This document shows positions 1 through 8,024 of a DNA stretch of 64,000 nt, piece after piece (the first letter of the stretch is position 1; each line of letters opens with the position of its first letter). The stretch is from Candidatus Limosilactobacillus merdigallinarum. Its GTDB lineage: Bacteria; Bacillota; Bacilli; Lactobacillales; Lactobacillaceae. The position numbers were made by a program, and so were the translations under genes. The notes beneath the pieces are model-generated. The model did no database searches and was not told where the DNA came from. It saw only the letters and a list, made by a program, of their open reading frames with translations. The DNA lies in the NCBI GenBank assembly GCA_019114515.1, contig DXFH01000022.1:50461-114460 (forward strand), in the 5' to 3' direction.

Positions 1-278
1 TTAACAAAGGTTAAGCTGAACCGCACTGTGTGTGCCGTACCAATTCGCGCTACATAAGCATTCAGGTCCGCCCCATACATATTAGCCAGCTGCCGCGCAA
101 TTGCGGTTTGGCTGGGATATTTTTGGCTGCCAGAAACAAGGAGGTTAGCCAGTAAATTACGAACGGTGGCGTTAGTCATTGTTTGCGGCGTGGCAAAACT
201 GATCAATAATTTTGTCACCGTAAACTTATTAGTGGGGACCACCTGTAGGTTGATTCCCTTAGGCAACTGATAACGCAA
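1..278 (-). CDS. M16 family (YmfF-like) peptidase, N-terminal part, runs off the left edge
   Basis: An open frame on the minus strand enters from the left edge. The best start is the TTG at 276-278, because AAGGAGGGG lies about 8 bases upstream; no ATG fits. The roughly 92 visible residues begin RYQLPKGINL and contain QTAIARQLANMYGADL and AYVARIGTAHTVRFSL, which resembles the N-terminal region of the EF_0776/YmfF-type insulinase-like (M16) proteins of Firmicutes. The zinc motif lies outside the window or is absent, so activity cannot be judged. It follows the amino acid ABC operon on the same strand but is separated from it by a hairpin terminator, so it is probably its own transcription unit. 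Confidence 0.7.
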   Translation of the reverse strand, partial: MRYQLPKGINLQVVPTNKFTVTKLLISFATPQTMTNATVRNLLANLLVSGSQKYPSQTAIARQLANMYGADLNAYVARIGTAHTVRFSLTFV

Positions 279-365
279 TTTATGCCCCTCCTTAATCAAT
301 TAAATGCAAACACCATCATACGTTAAACCACCAGTAAAAACAAGCAACACCACATGCTATCAATA

Positions 366-414
366 CGAAAAAAGTATGACGGTAAAGTCATAATAGACTT
401 CCGTCATACTTTTT
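366..414 (-). terminator. Bidirectional hairpin terminator after the amino acid ABC operon
   Basis: A 14-bp inverted repeat (AAAAAGTATGACGG at 369-382 with CCGTCATACTTTTT at 401-414) has an inner AAGTC/GACTT pairing and A/T runs on both sides. It can terminate the ABC operon on the minus strand. Its core is shared with a second hairpin at 7947-7980. Confidence 0.75.
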
Positions 415-484
415 ATATAAAGTCATTATTGCATTGCGTATACTTAGCCCTGTCTATCAATAAGCACAACCATTAGCCAGCAGC

Positions 485-1330
485 TTATTTAACTGGTCCA
501 AGATAATTGCTATCCTTGCCAAACCACTTTTCGTTGATTTTCTTCAACTGACCATTCTTTTGTAAACGACCTAACCCGTCATTAACTTTCTTGCGCAAGG
601 TCTTGTCACCCTTACGCATACCAACGGCAAACTGATCTGCTGGCATCTTCGGATCACTGTAAGTGCTGTAATCATTCTTATTGGCTTGGTGGTCAATGTA
701 GTAATCAGCATAAACCTGGTCCATTAAGATACCTTGAATGCGGTTAGCGTTTAAATCAATGAAAGCATTAGGGAAAGTATCATACAAAACTGGTTTTTTA
801 TCCTTAATTTTATCCTTCAATAGCTTTGGTTGTTCGTCTAAGACCGTCATCCCGGTAGATCCATTCTGTACTCCGAGACTCTTTCCTTGCATATCGTTAA
901 AGTTGTGGATGCCCTTTGCCTTGCGGGCAACTAGAATCTGCTTATTCAACAGATAAACTCGGCTAAAGGCTACTTTCTGCTTTCGTTCAGGAGTAACTGA
1001 GTAACCATTCCAAAGCAAGTCCACGGTCCCGTTTTTCAGTTCCGTCTCCTTCATCGACCAGTCAATGGTCTGAAAATCAACCTTAATCCCGTACTGTTTA
1101 AACACAGCCCGTGCCAAATCAATATCATAACCAACTAATTTGCCGTTTTTCTGCCGAAAGCCCATTGGCACAAAGCTGTCATCGAGACCAATAATGACTT
1201 TTCCTCGTCGCTGAATCCGTGACCAAGTATCTTGGTGATTAGCACGGTAAGTTACGCTTTGGCAACCACTTAGCAAGAAGGTTGACATCACCATTAGGCA
1301 AAAAACGATTAAAATTTTAACCTTCTTCAT
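485..1330 (-). CDS. Amino acid ABC transporter substrate-binding lipoprotein (family 3)
   Basis: This 281-residue lipoprotein should capture a polar amino acid outside the membrane and hand it to the permease encoded upstream. The N-terminus has a basic start, a hydrophobic stretch and lipobox LLSGC with Cys near residue 23. The rest follows the SBP_bac_3 fold: GKVIIGLDDSFVPMGF, then GYDIDLARAVF, WNGYSVTPERKQKVAFS and the second-lobe motif GVQNGSTG. It is the last gene of an ATPase-permease-binding protein operon transcribed 3-2-1. The leader has a T-box whose specifier looks like His CAC, so histidine is the favoured substrate; cystine, glutamine or arginine cannot be ruled out from sequence. 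Confidence 0.85.
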   Translation of the reverse strand: MKKVKILIVFCLMVMSTFLLSGCQSVTYRANHQDTWSRIQRRGKVIIGLDDSFVPMGFRQKNGKLVGYDIDLARAVFKQYGIKVDFQTIDWSMKETELKNGTVDLLWNGYSVTPERKQKVAFSRVYLLNKQILVARKAKGIHNFNDMQGKSLGVQNGSTGMTVLDEQPKLLKDKIKDKKPVLYDTFPNAFIDLNANRIQGILMDQVYADYYIDHQANKNDYSTYSDPKMPADQFAVGMRKGDKTLRKKVNDGLGRLQKNGQLKKINEKWFGKDSNYLGPVK

Positions 1331-1347
1331 TCTGCCATCCCCATTTC

Positions 1348-1995
1348 TTAGTCTTGTTTAACATCCAATGCTTTCACCTTCAGCATATTATCAGCAATTT
1401 CCTTAGCAAACGCCATGTCGTGAGTAACCACCAACTGAGTCATTCCTTGTTTCTTAAGGCCTAAAATCAGCTGGGCTACTTCATCACGCATATTTGGGTC
1501 TAAGGCACTGGTTGGTTCGTCATAACAAAGAATTTTAGGTTTCATTGCTAATGCGCGCGCAATTGCAACCCGCTGCTTCTGCCCACCAGAAAGCTGAAAC
1601 GGGTAGAGATTACCCTTGCCAGTTAAACCTAATTGTTTTAACAGCTTTTCAGCATTGGCAGTCGCTAATTCAATGCTTTCCTTTAAAACCATTGTGGGTG
1701 CTAAAGTAATGTTTTTCAGAACGGATAAGTGCGGAAAAAGGTTAAAGTCTTGAAAAACAACCCCCATTACTGTTTGCTCTGGTTCTACGCTTTCGGGATC
1801 AAAAGGCTTGCCATCAATTAAAAACTGCCCGCTATCTGCGCTTTCCAGACCTGTAATGCACCGCAGCAACGTTGTCTTACCAGCACCAGAAGGACCAACA
1901 ATTGTCAGAATTTCACCATCGTTAACCGTAAAGTTGACATCATTTAAGATTGGGCGATTATCAAAACTCTTCTTTAAATTTTTAACTTCTAACAT
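1348..1995 (-). CDS. Amino acid ABC transporter ATP-binding protein
   Basis: This 215-residue cytoplasmic ATPase powers the importer. Walker A is GPSGAGKTT (about residues 34-42), the Q-loop is VFQDFNLFPH, the signature is LSGGQKQRVAIARAL, Walker B is ILCYDEPTSALDP, and the switch is VTHDM. Length is slightly below the usual 240 for polar amino acid ATPases; the short C-terminus KALDVKQD ends soon after the H-loop. It lies 13 bases after the permease gene and 17 bases before the binding protein gene, consistent with a single transcript. Confidence 0.9.
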   Translation of the reverse strand: MLEVKNLKKSFDNRPILNDVNFTVNDGEILTIVGPSGAGKTTLLRCITGLESADSGQFLIDGKPFDPESVEPEQTVMGVVFQDFNLFPHLSVLKNITLAPTMVLKESIELATANAEKLLKQLGLTGKGNLYPFQLSGGQKQRVAIARALAMKPKILCYDEPTSALDPNMRDEVAQLILGLKKQGMTQLVVTHDMAFAKEIADNMLKVKALDVKQD

Positions 1996-2008
1996 GTACT
2001 ACCCCTCC

Positions 2009-2656
2009 TTACTTGTAGTATGAATACCGTTGCTCTACCTTGTGAAGAATGTATGTACAGATCCCAATTAATAGCAGGTAAATCAAACCTACCAGTAATA
2101 ACGGAACTAAAGTGACATCCCGTGATGTGGCCACGTTACCAGCTCTTAATAGGTCCCCCAAACCGATGACGTAAACCAGGGATGAATCCTTAACCAAGTT
2201 GATCACTTCGTTACCAATTGAAGGAATAACTATTTTGACCACTTGTGGAATGACAATCTTGCGGATCGTCTGCCAGTAACTTAACCGCAGAACCCGTGCA
2301 CCTTCATACTGACCTTGGTCAATTGATTGTAGTCCACCACGGAAGATTTCAGCAAAATAGGCCGCATAGTTAAGAATAAATGCAATTAGTGCCGCGTTGA
2401 ACCGTTGAAAAACAATACCGGCAATTGGCAATCCATAAAAAACAAAAATTAATTGCAAAAGGAGTGGTGTCCCCCGCATTAGCCAAACATAGATTTCCAA
2501 TACCCAACGTAAAGGCTTAATTTTAGAAGTTAATCCTAAACTAACAATAATTCCTAATGGCAATGAACCAATTAAAGTTAAGGCGAATAATTCCAGTGTC
2601 ATGCCAGCACCCTGAAATAGCGATGGCAAAATCTCAAAAATATAGTGCAGTGACAT
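2009..2656 (-). CDS. Amino acid ABC transporter permease (HisM/GlnP type)
   Basis: This 215-residue membrane protein is the translocation subunit. It has about five hydrophobic segments and the EAA loop (YEGARVLRLSYWQTIRKIVIPQ), where the ATPase docks. It is the first gene of the operon, with an AAAGGAGG ribosome site 8 bases before ATG, and is directly preceded by the T-box leader. The segment SIGNEVINLVKDSSLVYVIG matches the polar amino acid permease family. Specificity is inferred only from the leader. Confidence 0.88.
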   Translation of the reverse strand: MSLHYIFEILPSLFQGAGMTLELFALTLIGSLPLGIIVSLGLTSKIKPLRWVLEIYVWLMRGTPLLLQLIFVFYGLPIAGIVFQRFNAALIAFILNYAAYFAEIFRGGLQSIDQGQYEGARVLRLSYWQTIRKIVIPQVVKIVIPSIGNEVINLVKDSSLVYVIGLGDLLRAGNVATSRDVTLVPLLLVGLIYLLLIGICTYILHKVEQRYSYYK

Positions 2657-2675
2657 ATGATGACCTCCTTTTTAA

Positions 2676-2790
2676 AAAGCAAAAGCGTCTCCTCAGACTT
2701 TCATCCAAGGGGACGCTCAACCGTGGTTCCACCCCAATTTGTAACGGACTCACATCCGCTGCCTCAGTGAGTTTGCCCACAAAAAAAGCC
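2676..2790 (-). promoter_or_regulatory. Second T-box antiterminator/terminator module without its own Stem I
   Basis: Downstream of the first terminator the transcript contains a second 14-nt T-box core (GGTGGAACCACGG, complement of 2721-2733) followed by a second terminator stem (2684-2693 with 2708-2717, then a U-run). Only about 50 nt separate the end of terminator 1 from this core, too little for a Stem I with a specifier loop, so the module either depends on the upstream aptamer or is a partial duplication. Confidence 0.75.
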
Positions 2791-3030
2791 CCCAGCTGCA
2801 TAACAGCTAGAGGGCGTTTCCGCGGTTCCACCTCATATTGCATAATTCTCACAAATCATGCCTCGGCAAGTTCTAACAAACTCTGCGCTATAACGGGCTT
2901 ACCCGGATCATTTTTCGATGATCAACTCACAGTTGTGATTCAAAAGGCATCTCCATGTCCTTCTCATTACCGGACACTCCCTGAAGAAGAAAACCTTCCT
3001 ACTAGTCTGCTCTTTGTCGTTTTATTTATT
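2781..3030 (-). promoter_or_regulatory. T-box riboswitch leader, probable His specifier
   Basis: On the minus strand the leader has the Stem I marks GACTAGTAGG (AGTA side of the specifier loop), an AGGGAGTG apical motif, then GAATCACAAC, where the loop pattern GAA-N-codon-A gives CAC (2935-2937), a histidine codon. The T-box core GGTGGAACCGCGG is the complement of 2820-2832 and is followed by a terminator (GCCCTCTAGCTG...CAGCTGGGGGC and seven T, A-run at 2781-2787). Uncharged tRNA should stabilise the antiterminator and allow transport gene expression. Alternative register AUC (Ile) or UCA (Ser) is possible but fits the loop geometry less well. Confidence 0.82.
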
Positions 3031-3037
3031 GTTTAGT

Positions 3038-3066
3038 ATGTTAAGGGGCGAGTAAGTAAATGTCAA
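3038..3066 (-). promoter_or_regulatory. Promoter of the T-box/amino acid ABC operon
   Basis: On the minus strand TTGACA (complement of 3061-3066) is followed by a 17-bp spacer and TAACAT (complement of 3038-3043), just upstream of the T-box leader. Confidence 0.75.
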
Positions 3067-3109
3067 TACTTTCTCACAGAAAAATTAAAATTTGATGAAA
3101 ATAATCTTA

Positions 3110-3649
3110 TCAGTTGCGTTGCCGATCAGCTAGCGCCCTTGTGTATAGTGATTGAATTGGCCAGAACAGCAAGACAAAGTAGGCTAAGTTCAATGCCAAA
3201 GTGGGCGCTAAGGTATTAATTAAGAAATCACCAAAGTTAGCATGGGTAATGCCAATAACGTAGTATGCCCAATAGTTCAGCAATTCAAAAACTGCAACAT
3301 CCACAAAGAAAATTAGGATCATATTCAAGAAAGTGTCATTAAAGTAGCGTGCTAAAAACTTCGTTAACCAAACCATTAGTGGATATAAGACAATGAACAA
3401 TCCCCAGATGCCTGCGTAATAAACATCAGCAATTACACCTACCGCAATGGCAAACCCGGTCAACGGAATTTTGATATTGCCTTCAAAGAAATAAGACAAT
3501 ACCAGCCACAATAATACTAACTGACTAACCATGTTGTAAGGATAGCTAAAAAACAAGCTTGCCCAAACCTTACTTAAAGATCCATCTAAAAAGAAGGCAA
3601 CAAATAAGCCAATTGGGAACAGAAAACGTAAACGCGATAATCGATACAT
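3110..3649 (-). CDS. mreD: Rod shape-determining protein MreD
   Basis: This 179-residue integral membrane protein has about five to six hydrophobic segments and no soluble domain, typical of MreD, a member of the elongasome that links MreC and peptidoglycan synthases. ATG 3649 is preferred over the GTG at 3658 because AGGGG lies 8 bases before it. It is the third gene of mreB-mreC-mreD, starting 12 bases after mreC stops. Sequence conservation in MreD is low, so the assignment rests largely on operon position plus membrane topology. Confidence 0.88.
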   Translation of the reverse strand: MYRLSRLRFLFPIGLFVAFFLDGSLSKVWASLFFSYPYNMVSQLVLLWLVLSYFFEGNIKIPLTGFAIAVGVIADVYYAGIWGLFIVLYPLMVWLTKFLARYFNDTFLNMILIFFVDVAVFELLNYWAYYVIGITHANFGDFLINTLAPTLALNLAYFVLLFWPIQSLYTRALADRQRN

Positions 3650-3660
3650 GCTTATCACCC

Positions 3661-4512
3661 CTATGAATCAAGTTCCGCAACCGTCACGACATTGACGTCA
3701 TTGAAGTCAGCCGCTGGTTTAATATAGATCTTTTGCGCCAGCCCATAGTCATCTTTGCCGACTCGTGCAACTTTGCCGACATACAGTCCCTTTGGCGTAA
3801 CACCACCGAGACCACTAGTAGTAACACGTGTGCCCTTCTTCACTTTTGCCTTAGATGTAACTTGGCCCATTACCAATTCATTGGTTTCCGAATCATAATC
3901 AGTAATGATTCCGTTGATCGTCTTGGAACCTTCACCATCAACTTGAATGGCAAACCGGTTAGCAGACTCACTGGTGTCACTAAGTAATTCCACTTTGCTA
4001 TTCGTTTGGTTAACTTCCACTACCCGACCAACTAAACCACCAGCAGACATAACGGGCATGTTTTTCTTAACACCACTGGTTTGTCCTTTATTGATGACCA
4101 GCTGTTTTTGCCATGAAGAGGGTGAACGGGTAATAACTGCAGCATTGATTTTAGAATAATCGGTCATTGTATGCTGAACTTTTAATTCTTTTTTCAGCTG
4201 CCGATTTTCATGTGCTAACGTTTCGTCACGTACTTTGACCTGAGCTAAATCAGAAACCTGTTGCTTTAGTTTCCGATTCTCCGAATAAGTATTTAACAGG
4301 TCCGAAAAAGAACCTAAACCATTGCTCACGGCATTGACTGGCACTGCAACCACATCGTTTGCAATACCAACAACATCATTGCCAAACTGTTGAATCAATG
4401 GTGGCGTAGCACGTCGATTGCGCAGTGCTACCGAACCACCCATCAGGCCGAAAGCAAGCACCAAAACGACGACGATGAAAACCAGACGTCGATTTGAGAA
4501 AAATTTATGCAT
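3661..4512 (-). CDS. mreC: Cell shape-determining protein MreC
   Basis: MreC (283 residues from ATG 4512) is a bitopic protein: short cytoplasmic start MHKFFSNRR, one transmembrane segment (about 10-27), a coiled coil around SENRKLKQQVSDL to ENRQLKKEL, then two beta-barrel domains with VVEVNQTNSKVELLSD and GLGGVTPKGLYVGKV. It scaffolds the elongation machinery outside the membrane with MreB and MreD. The frame is open further upstream to 4590, but GGAGG is placed 10 bases before ATG 4512 and the extra 26 codons cover an intergenic hairpin, so the shorter start is used. Confidence 0.93.
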   Translation of the reverse strand: MHKFFSNRRLVFIVVVLVLAFGLMGGSVALRNRRATPPLIQQFGNDVVGIANDVVAVPVNAVSNGLGSFSDLLNTYSENRKLKQQVSDLAQVKVRDETLAHENRQLKKELKVQHTMTDYSKINAAVITRSPSSWQKQLVINKGQTSGVKKNMPVMSAGGLVGRVVEVNQTNSKVELLSDTSESANRFAIQVDGEGSKTINGIITDYDSETNELVMGQVTSKAKVKKGTRVTTSGLGGVTPKGLYVGKVARVGKDDYGLAQKIYIKPAADFNDVNVVTVAELDS

Positions 4513-4551
4513 GTCTTTCAATCCTCCACTGCAACGAGGTAATAAGTGAAC

Positions 4552-4588
4552 GGGGCTGGGGCAAAACAACTGTTTTGCGGCCAGCCCC
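4552..4588. repeat. Strong intergenic palindrome between mreB and mreC
   Basis: GGGGCTGG (4552-4559) pairs with CCAGCCCC (4581-4588), and inside it GCAAAACA (4561-4568) pairs with TGTTTTGC (4571-4578), giving a near perfect 16-bp stem with a 2-base loop. There is no T-run on either side, so it is more likely an mRNA processing/stability element or a dispersed repeat than a terminator. Confidence 0.75.
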
Positions 4589-4644
4589 ATCCGGACAGCT
4601 AATTCCTCGCTGACTTTCTCTCAGTATTCGTAATCGAAGAGAGC

Positions 4645-5673
4645 CTACTTTTTCTTCTTCATTACATCAATACTCTTTAAGGATTCACCAGTACCAATTG
4701 CCACACAATCCAGTGGATCATTAGCAATGAAGACTGGCACCTTAGTTGCGTCAGAAATTACATCTGGTAAGTTCTTTAACAGTGAACCACCACCGGTTAA
4801 AACAATCCCATGATCAATGACATCGGCAGCAATTTCTGGTGAAGTTTCTTCCAGAGTACCCTTGATTGCATCAATAATTGTCTGCACAGAGTCCTGCAGA
4901 GCGCCTGCCAAATCAACGGCTGAAACTTCAATTGTCTTTGGCAAACCAGTTACTAAGTCACGACCACGAACTTCCGTCGTACCCATTTCCTTAGCGGCTT
5001 CCACTGAAGCAGAACCGATGTCCCACTTCAGTTTCTCTGCAGTCCGTTCACCGATCAAAAGATTCTTGTCAGACCGTACATACTGCGCAATGGCATCATC
5101 CATCTTATCGCCGGCCATGCGAATAGAACGGCTGGAGACAATGCCACCCAGTGAAATAGTGGCAACATCAGTGGTACCACCACCAATATCAACCACCATG
5201 CTACCAGTTGGATCCATAACAGGTAAACCAGCACCAATAGCAGCTGCAAATGGTTCTTCAATTACATACGCATCATGAGCCCCGGCTACCCGCGTCGCAT
5301 CAATCACGGCCCGTTTTTCAACTTCGGTCACGCCAGTTGGTACACAAACCATTACGTATGGCTTGCCCGCGTTTCGGCCCAATGCCTTTGACATGTAATA
5401 CTTCATCATTGTAACGGTGGTGTCGTAATCGGCAATTACCCCATCCTTCATTGGACGGATCGCAACAATGCTGGCCGGTGTCCGACCAATCATATCACGA
5501 GCTTCTTCACCAACTGCAATGACTTCACCGCTCTTCTTTTTACGTGCAACCACAGAAGGTTCACGAAGAACAATTCCTTTGCCTTCGATGTAAACAATTG
5601 TGTTTGCAGTCCCTAAGTCAATACCAATATTTTTGGTTCCCATTCCTAATGGCAATCTTTTTCGTCCCTTCAT
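4645..5673 (-). CDS. mreB: Rod shape-determining actin homologue MreB (first copy)
   Basis: This 342-residue actin-like ATPase forms membrane-associated filaments that guide lateral wall synthesis. Phosphate-1 loop [13 protein letters not shown], phosphate-2 region [13 protein letters not shown] and adenosine motif LTGGGSLL are all present. It is first in the mreBCD operon. The annotated ATG (5673) gives ten extra residues ([10 protein letters not shown]) before the conserved [11 protein letters not shown]; an internal ATG at 5643 is possible, though neither start has a strong ribosome site. A second paralogue lies at 24958-25986. Confidence 0.93.
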   Translation of the reverse strand: MKGRKRLPLGMGTKNIGIDLGTANTIVYIEGKGIVLREPSVVARKKKSGEVIAVGEEARDMIGRTPASIVAIRPMKDGVIADYDTTVTMMKYYMSKALGRNAGKPYVMVCVPTGVTEVEKRAVIDATRVAGAHDAYVIEEPFAAAIGAGLPVMDPTGSMVVDIGGGTTDVATISLGGIVSSRSIRMAGDKMDDAIAQYVRSDKNLLIGERTAEKLKWDIGSASVEAAKEMGTTEVRGRDLVTGLPKTIEVSAVDLAGALQDSVQTIIDAIKGTLEETSPEIAADVIDHGIVLTGGGSLLKNLPDVISDATKVPVFIANDPLDCVAIGTGESLKSIDVMKKKK

Positions 5674-5713
5674 TAATTAATTATCGTTGTTTAATCTTCA
5701 CATAAACACAGCT

Positions 5714-5741
5714 ATTATAGCATAGCCGCTTCGAGGTTTAA
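5714..5741 (-). promoter_or_regulatory. Promoter of mreBCD
   Basis: On the minus strand an extended -10 (TGCTATAAT; TATAAT is the complement of 5714-5719) stands 16 bp from TTAAAC (complement of 5736-5741), about 40 bases before the mreB start. Confidence 0.6.
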
Positions 5742-5792
5742 CAGTGACAATATACACCATGAGAAACGAGAAAAAAAGTACTAATGACAGCG

Positions 5793-6425
5793 TTAAACAG
5801 ATTTTAATGATTTCATTGCTGCCATCCCTTCTGACCAGCTAAAGTAATGGTTCGCACCAACAATTAAAAAGTCTAATAGGCGTACCCCAATCAACTTACC
5901 AGCTCTCTGGACCCTCCTTTGAAACTGCTCATCGCATTCTGATGGGACCACCTCACCACTGGGATGATTGTGCACCAGTATCAGTCCACAAGCATTATGA
6001 AGCAATGCAAACCGAAAAATTCGATCTAAGTATAAACGGCATTCAATGCTACCACCGATAAACATTTTTTTCCGCGCAATAATATCATTATGCGGGTCAG
6101 TACAGATCACCATTACGCTTTCCTGATTATCCCCAGCATATTCATTAATCATCGCATGTCCAACCATATCACTAGAATAGGCTTTGCCGTACAGCCGTCG
6201 CGGACTTTTAGTAATTAACTGTCCTAATTCGATGGCAGTTAGCACTTGGGCTACCTGCACATCATAAGCACGTAACTGCTGTTTACTCAGATCATCAAGA
6301 TTACGAAAGTCATCAATGGTCGGTACCTGTTGCAAAAACCAGGCAGCAAGCTGATTATTGTGAGTAAATAGCTGGTTGATTAAATATTGATATTGAGAAT
6401 TATTTTGATCATGCAAAAAAAGCAT
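5793..6425 (-). CDS. radC: RadC family JAB/MPN domain protein
   Basis: This 210-residue protein carries the RadC-type JAB1/MPN metal motif: VHNHPSGEVVPSECD gives HxHPSG followed by the acidic ligand, and E127 of the region GGSIECRLYLDRIFRFAL precedes it. The N-terminal helix-hairpin-helix part is short and divergent. Despite the name, a DNA repair role is not established for the family. It lies between folC and mreB on the same strand, a standard placement in lactobacilli, with 119 bases to mreB that include the mreBCD promoter. Confidence 0.88.
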   Translation of the reverse strand: MLFLHDQNNSQYQYLINQLFTHNNQLAAWFLQQVPTIDDFRNLDDLSKQQLRAYDVQVAQVLTAIELGQLITKSPRRLYGKAYSSDMVGHAMINEYAGDNQESVMVICTDPHNDIIARKKMFIGGSIECRLYLDRIFRFALLHNACGLILVHNHPSGEVVPSECDEQFQRRVQRAGKLIGVRLLDFLIVGANHYFSWSEGMAAMKSLKSV

Positions 6426-6481
6426 CCCCTTCCATTTATTTAAAGACGGAAAAGAATGCCATTTGCATTTTTTAAATTTAA

Positions 6482-7801
6482 TTATTCAAATAAGTATTGA
6501 CGTACTTCGGAAATCAAGTATAAGGATCCAGTAACCACCAGAACATCATCTGAAGACATTTCCTGACTTAATTGCAGCAAGCCACTTTGCCAGTTAGCTG
6601 CTTGCTGGATAGGATAACGACTGTGAATACCCATTAGCATTTCGTCAGGCAGTGCACTTGGTCGCTTATTGCTGGGACCAGTAAAAGGTGCCAACATTAT
6701 GTGAGCATTCTTCAAACTCACCAATTCACCCATCATTAACTGGTATTGCTTATCTGCAAGGATTCCTACCAATAAGTAGAGCTCACGGTCACTAAAATCA
6801 TCACGCAGCGTTTTCACTAATGCCTGAATGCCGGGCAAATTATGGGCACCATCCAATAGCATTAACGGTGATTCATTGACTACTTCCATTCTTCCCGGCC
6901 AACTAACAGTGGCCATTGCCTGTTTGATTGCCGACAAATCCAATGGTATATGCAGCTTAGCTAAAGTGATCTGCATTAGTGTCAATGCGCAAGATGCATT
7001 TTCCAATTGATAATCCCCAGCTAATCCTAATTGACATTGCAGGTGGCTAATTTGGAGCCCTTGATAGCGAATGGTGAGATACAAGCCTGGTTTTGCGACA
7101 GTTGCTTTAAAATCCTGGTTAAACCGATACAGTCTTGCAGATTTTTGTGTGGCCGTCTTATTAATGACAGTCACCGCATCTTTCGGTAACTGACCAATGA
7201 CCACTGGACTGTCATGCTTTATAATTCCTGCCTTCTGCGTAGCAATTTCAGCAATCGTATTGCCTAAATACTTCATGTGGTCATAACCAACGGTCACAAT
7301 TGCTGTCGCTATCGGCGCATCAATCACATTTGTCGGATCCCATGATCCGCCAATGCCCACTTCTAGAATCACTACATCCGGCTTAACATCCGCAAAGTAG
7401 CAAAACATGATGGCACAATCAATCTCAAATTCAGTAGGGCCACCAGAAGTCAGTTCTTGATCTAGTTGGTCAACTACTTTTGCCACACGCTGTGTATAAG
7501 CCACCAAATCGTCATCTTTAATAGGCTCGGCATTTAAACAAATTCTCTCATTAAAGCGGGTAATAAATGGTGAAGTAAAGCTGCCAACCTGCAAACCATG
7601 TTCCATCAATAATGAGCGCAGCATAGCAACTGTCGATCCCTTACCGTTCGTCCCCGTTACGTGCACATAATTTAATTCCTTTTGAGGATTGCCCAAGCGA
7701 TCGAGGAAAAGGCGCATCCGTTGCAAAGTCGGTTTCTTTTTAAAGCGAGGACGGCCATGGATAAATGCTAACGCCTCTTCATAATTGTTAATTGTCGTCA
7801 T
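6482..7801 (-). CDS. folC: Folylpolyglutamate synthase / dihydrofolate synthase
   Basis: A Mur-ligase fold enzyme (439 residues) adding glutamates to folates in the cytoplasm. The P-loop is VTGTNGKGST (about residues 47-56), followed by the omega-loop SFTSPFITRFNERI and the second ATP/Mg region ILEVGIGGSWDPTNVI; the C-terminal domain contains LLDGAHNLPGI. ATG 7801 is chosen because GGAGGATACAT precedes it; the open frame extends 29 codons upstream without family similarity. It follows valS on the same strand after a 223-base gap that contains two hairpins. Confidence 0.95.
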   Translation of the reverse strand: MTTINNYEEALAFIHGRPRFKKKPTLQRMRLFLDRLGNPQKELNYVHVTGTNGKGSTVAMLRSLLMEHGLQVGSFTSPFITRFNERICLNAEPIKDDDLVAYTQRVAKVVDQLDQELTSGGPTEFEIDCAIMFCYFADVKPDVVILEVGIGGSWDPTNVIDAPIATAIVTVGYDHMKYLGNTIAEIATQKAGIIKHDSPVVIGQLPKDAVTVINKTATQKSARLYRFNQDFKATVAKPGLYLTIRYQGLQISHLQCQLGLAGDYQLENASCALTLMQITLAKLHIPLDLSAIKQAMATVSWPGRMEVVNESPLMLLDGAHNLPGIQALVKTLRDDFSDRELYLLVGILADKQYQLMMGELVSLKNAHIMLAPFTGPSNKRPSALPDEMLMGIHSRYPIQQAANWQSGLLQLSQEMSSDDVLVVTGSLYLISEVRQYLFE

Positions 7802-7882
7802 ATGTATCCTCCAGCTAACTAATGCTACAAAAAGGAGCTGTGACTTAAATCTGTTATATAGATCACAAGTCAACAGCGCGGT

Positions 7883-7940
7883 ACACAAATGGCCTCAAGT
7901 GTTCGGATTTTTTCGAACGCCTGAGTCCTATTTGTGCTCG
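7883..7940. repeat. Long imperfect palindrome between valS and folC
   Basis: ACACAAATGG, CTCAAG and GTTCG on the left arm pair with CGAAC, CTGAG and ATTTGTGCT on the right arm around a T-rich loop near 7906-7911. On the minus strand this is a long hairpin without a following T-run. It may be a processing site or a dispersed element. Confidence 0.6.
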
Positions 7941-7946
7941 TGGGGT

Positions 7947-7980
7947 CGTGACTACGAAGTCATAAATGACTTCTGTCACG
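7947..7980. repeat. Hairpin sharing its core with the element at 369-414
   Basis: CGTGAC (7947-7952) pairs with GTCACG (7975-7980) and inside it GAAGTCAT pairs with ATGACTTC. The 22 bases from 7957 match the core of the 369-414 hairpin in 19 positions, suggesting a dispersed repeat family rather than a local terminator. Confidence 0.65.
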
Positions 7981-8024
7981 CTCCCTTTTAAATAATTAAC
8001 GACTAATAATCTGACAATTGGCTT

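Noticed and set aside
2634..2852. Minus-strand open frame in the same leader
   Set aside because: It reads through the two T-box modules, has no own ribosome site and no protein features.
2557..3036. Long plus-strand open frame over the T-box region
   Set aside because: It lies entirely over the leader and permease start of the minus-strand operon; the sequence is explained by T-box structure and terminators.
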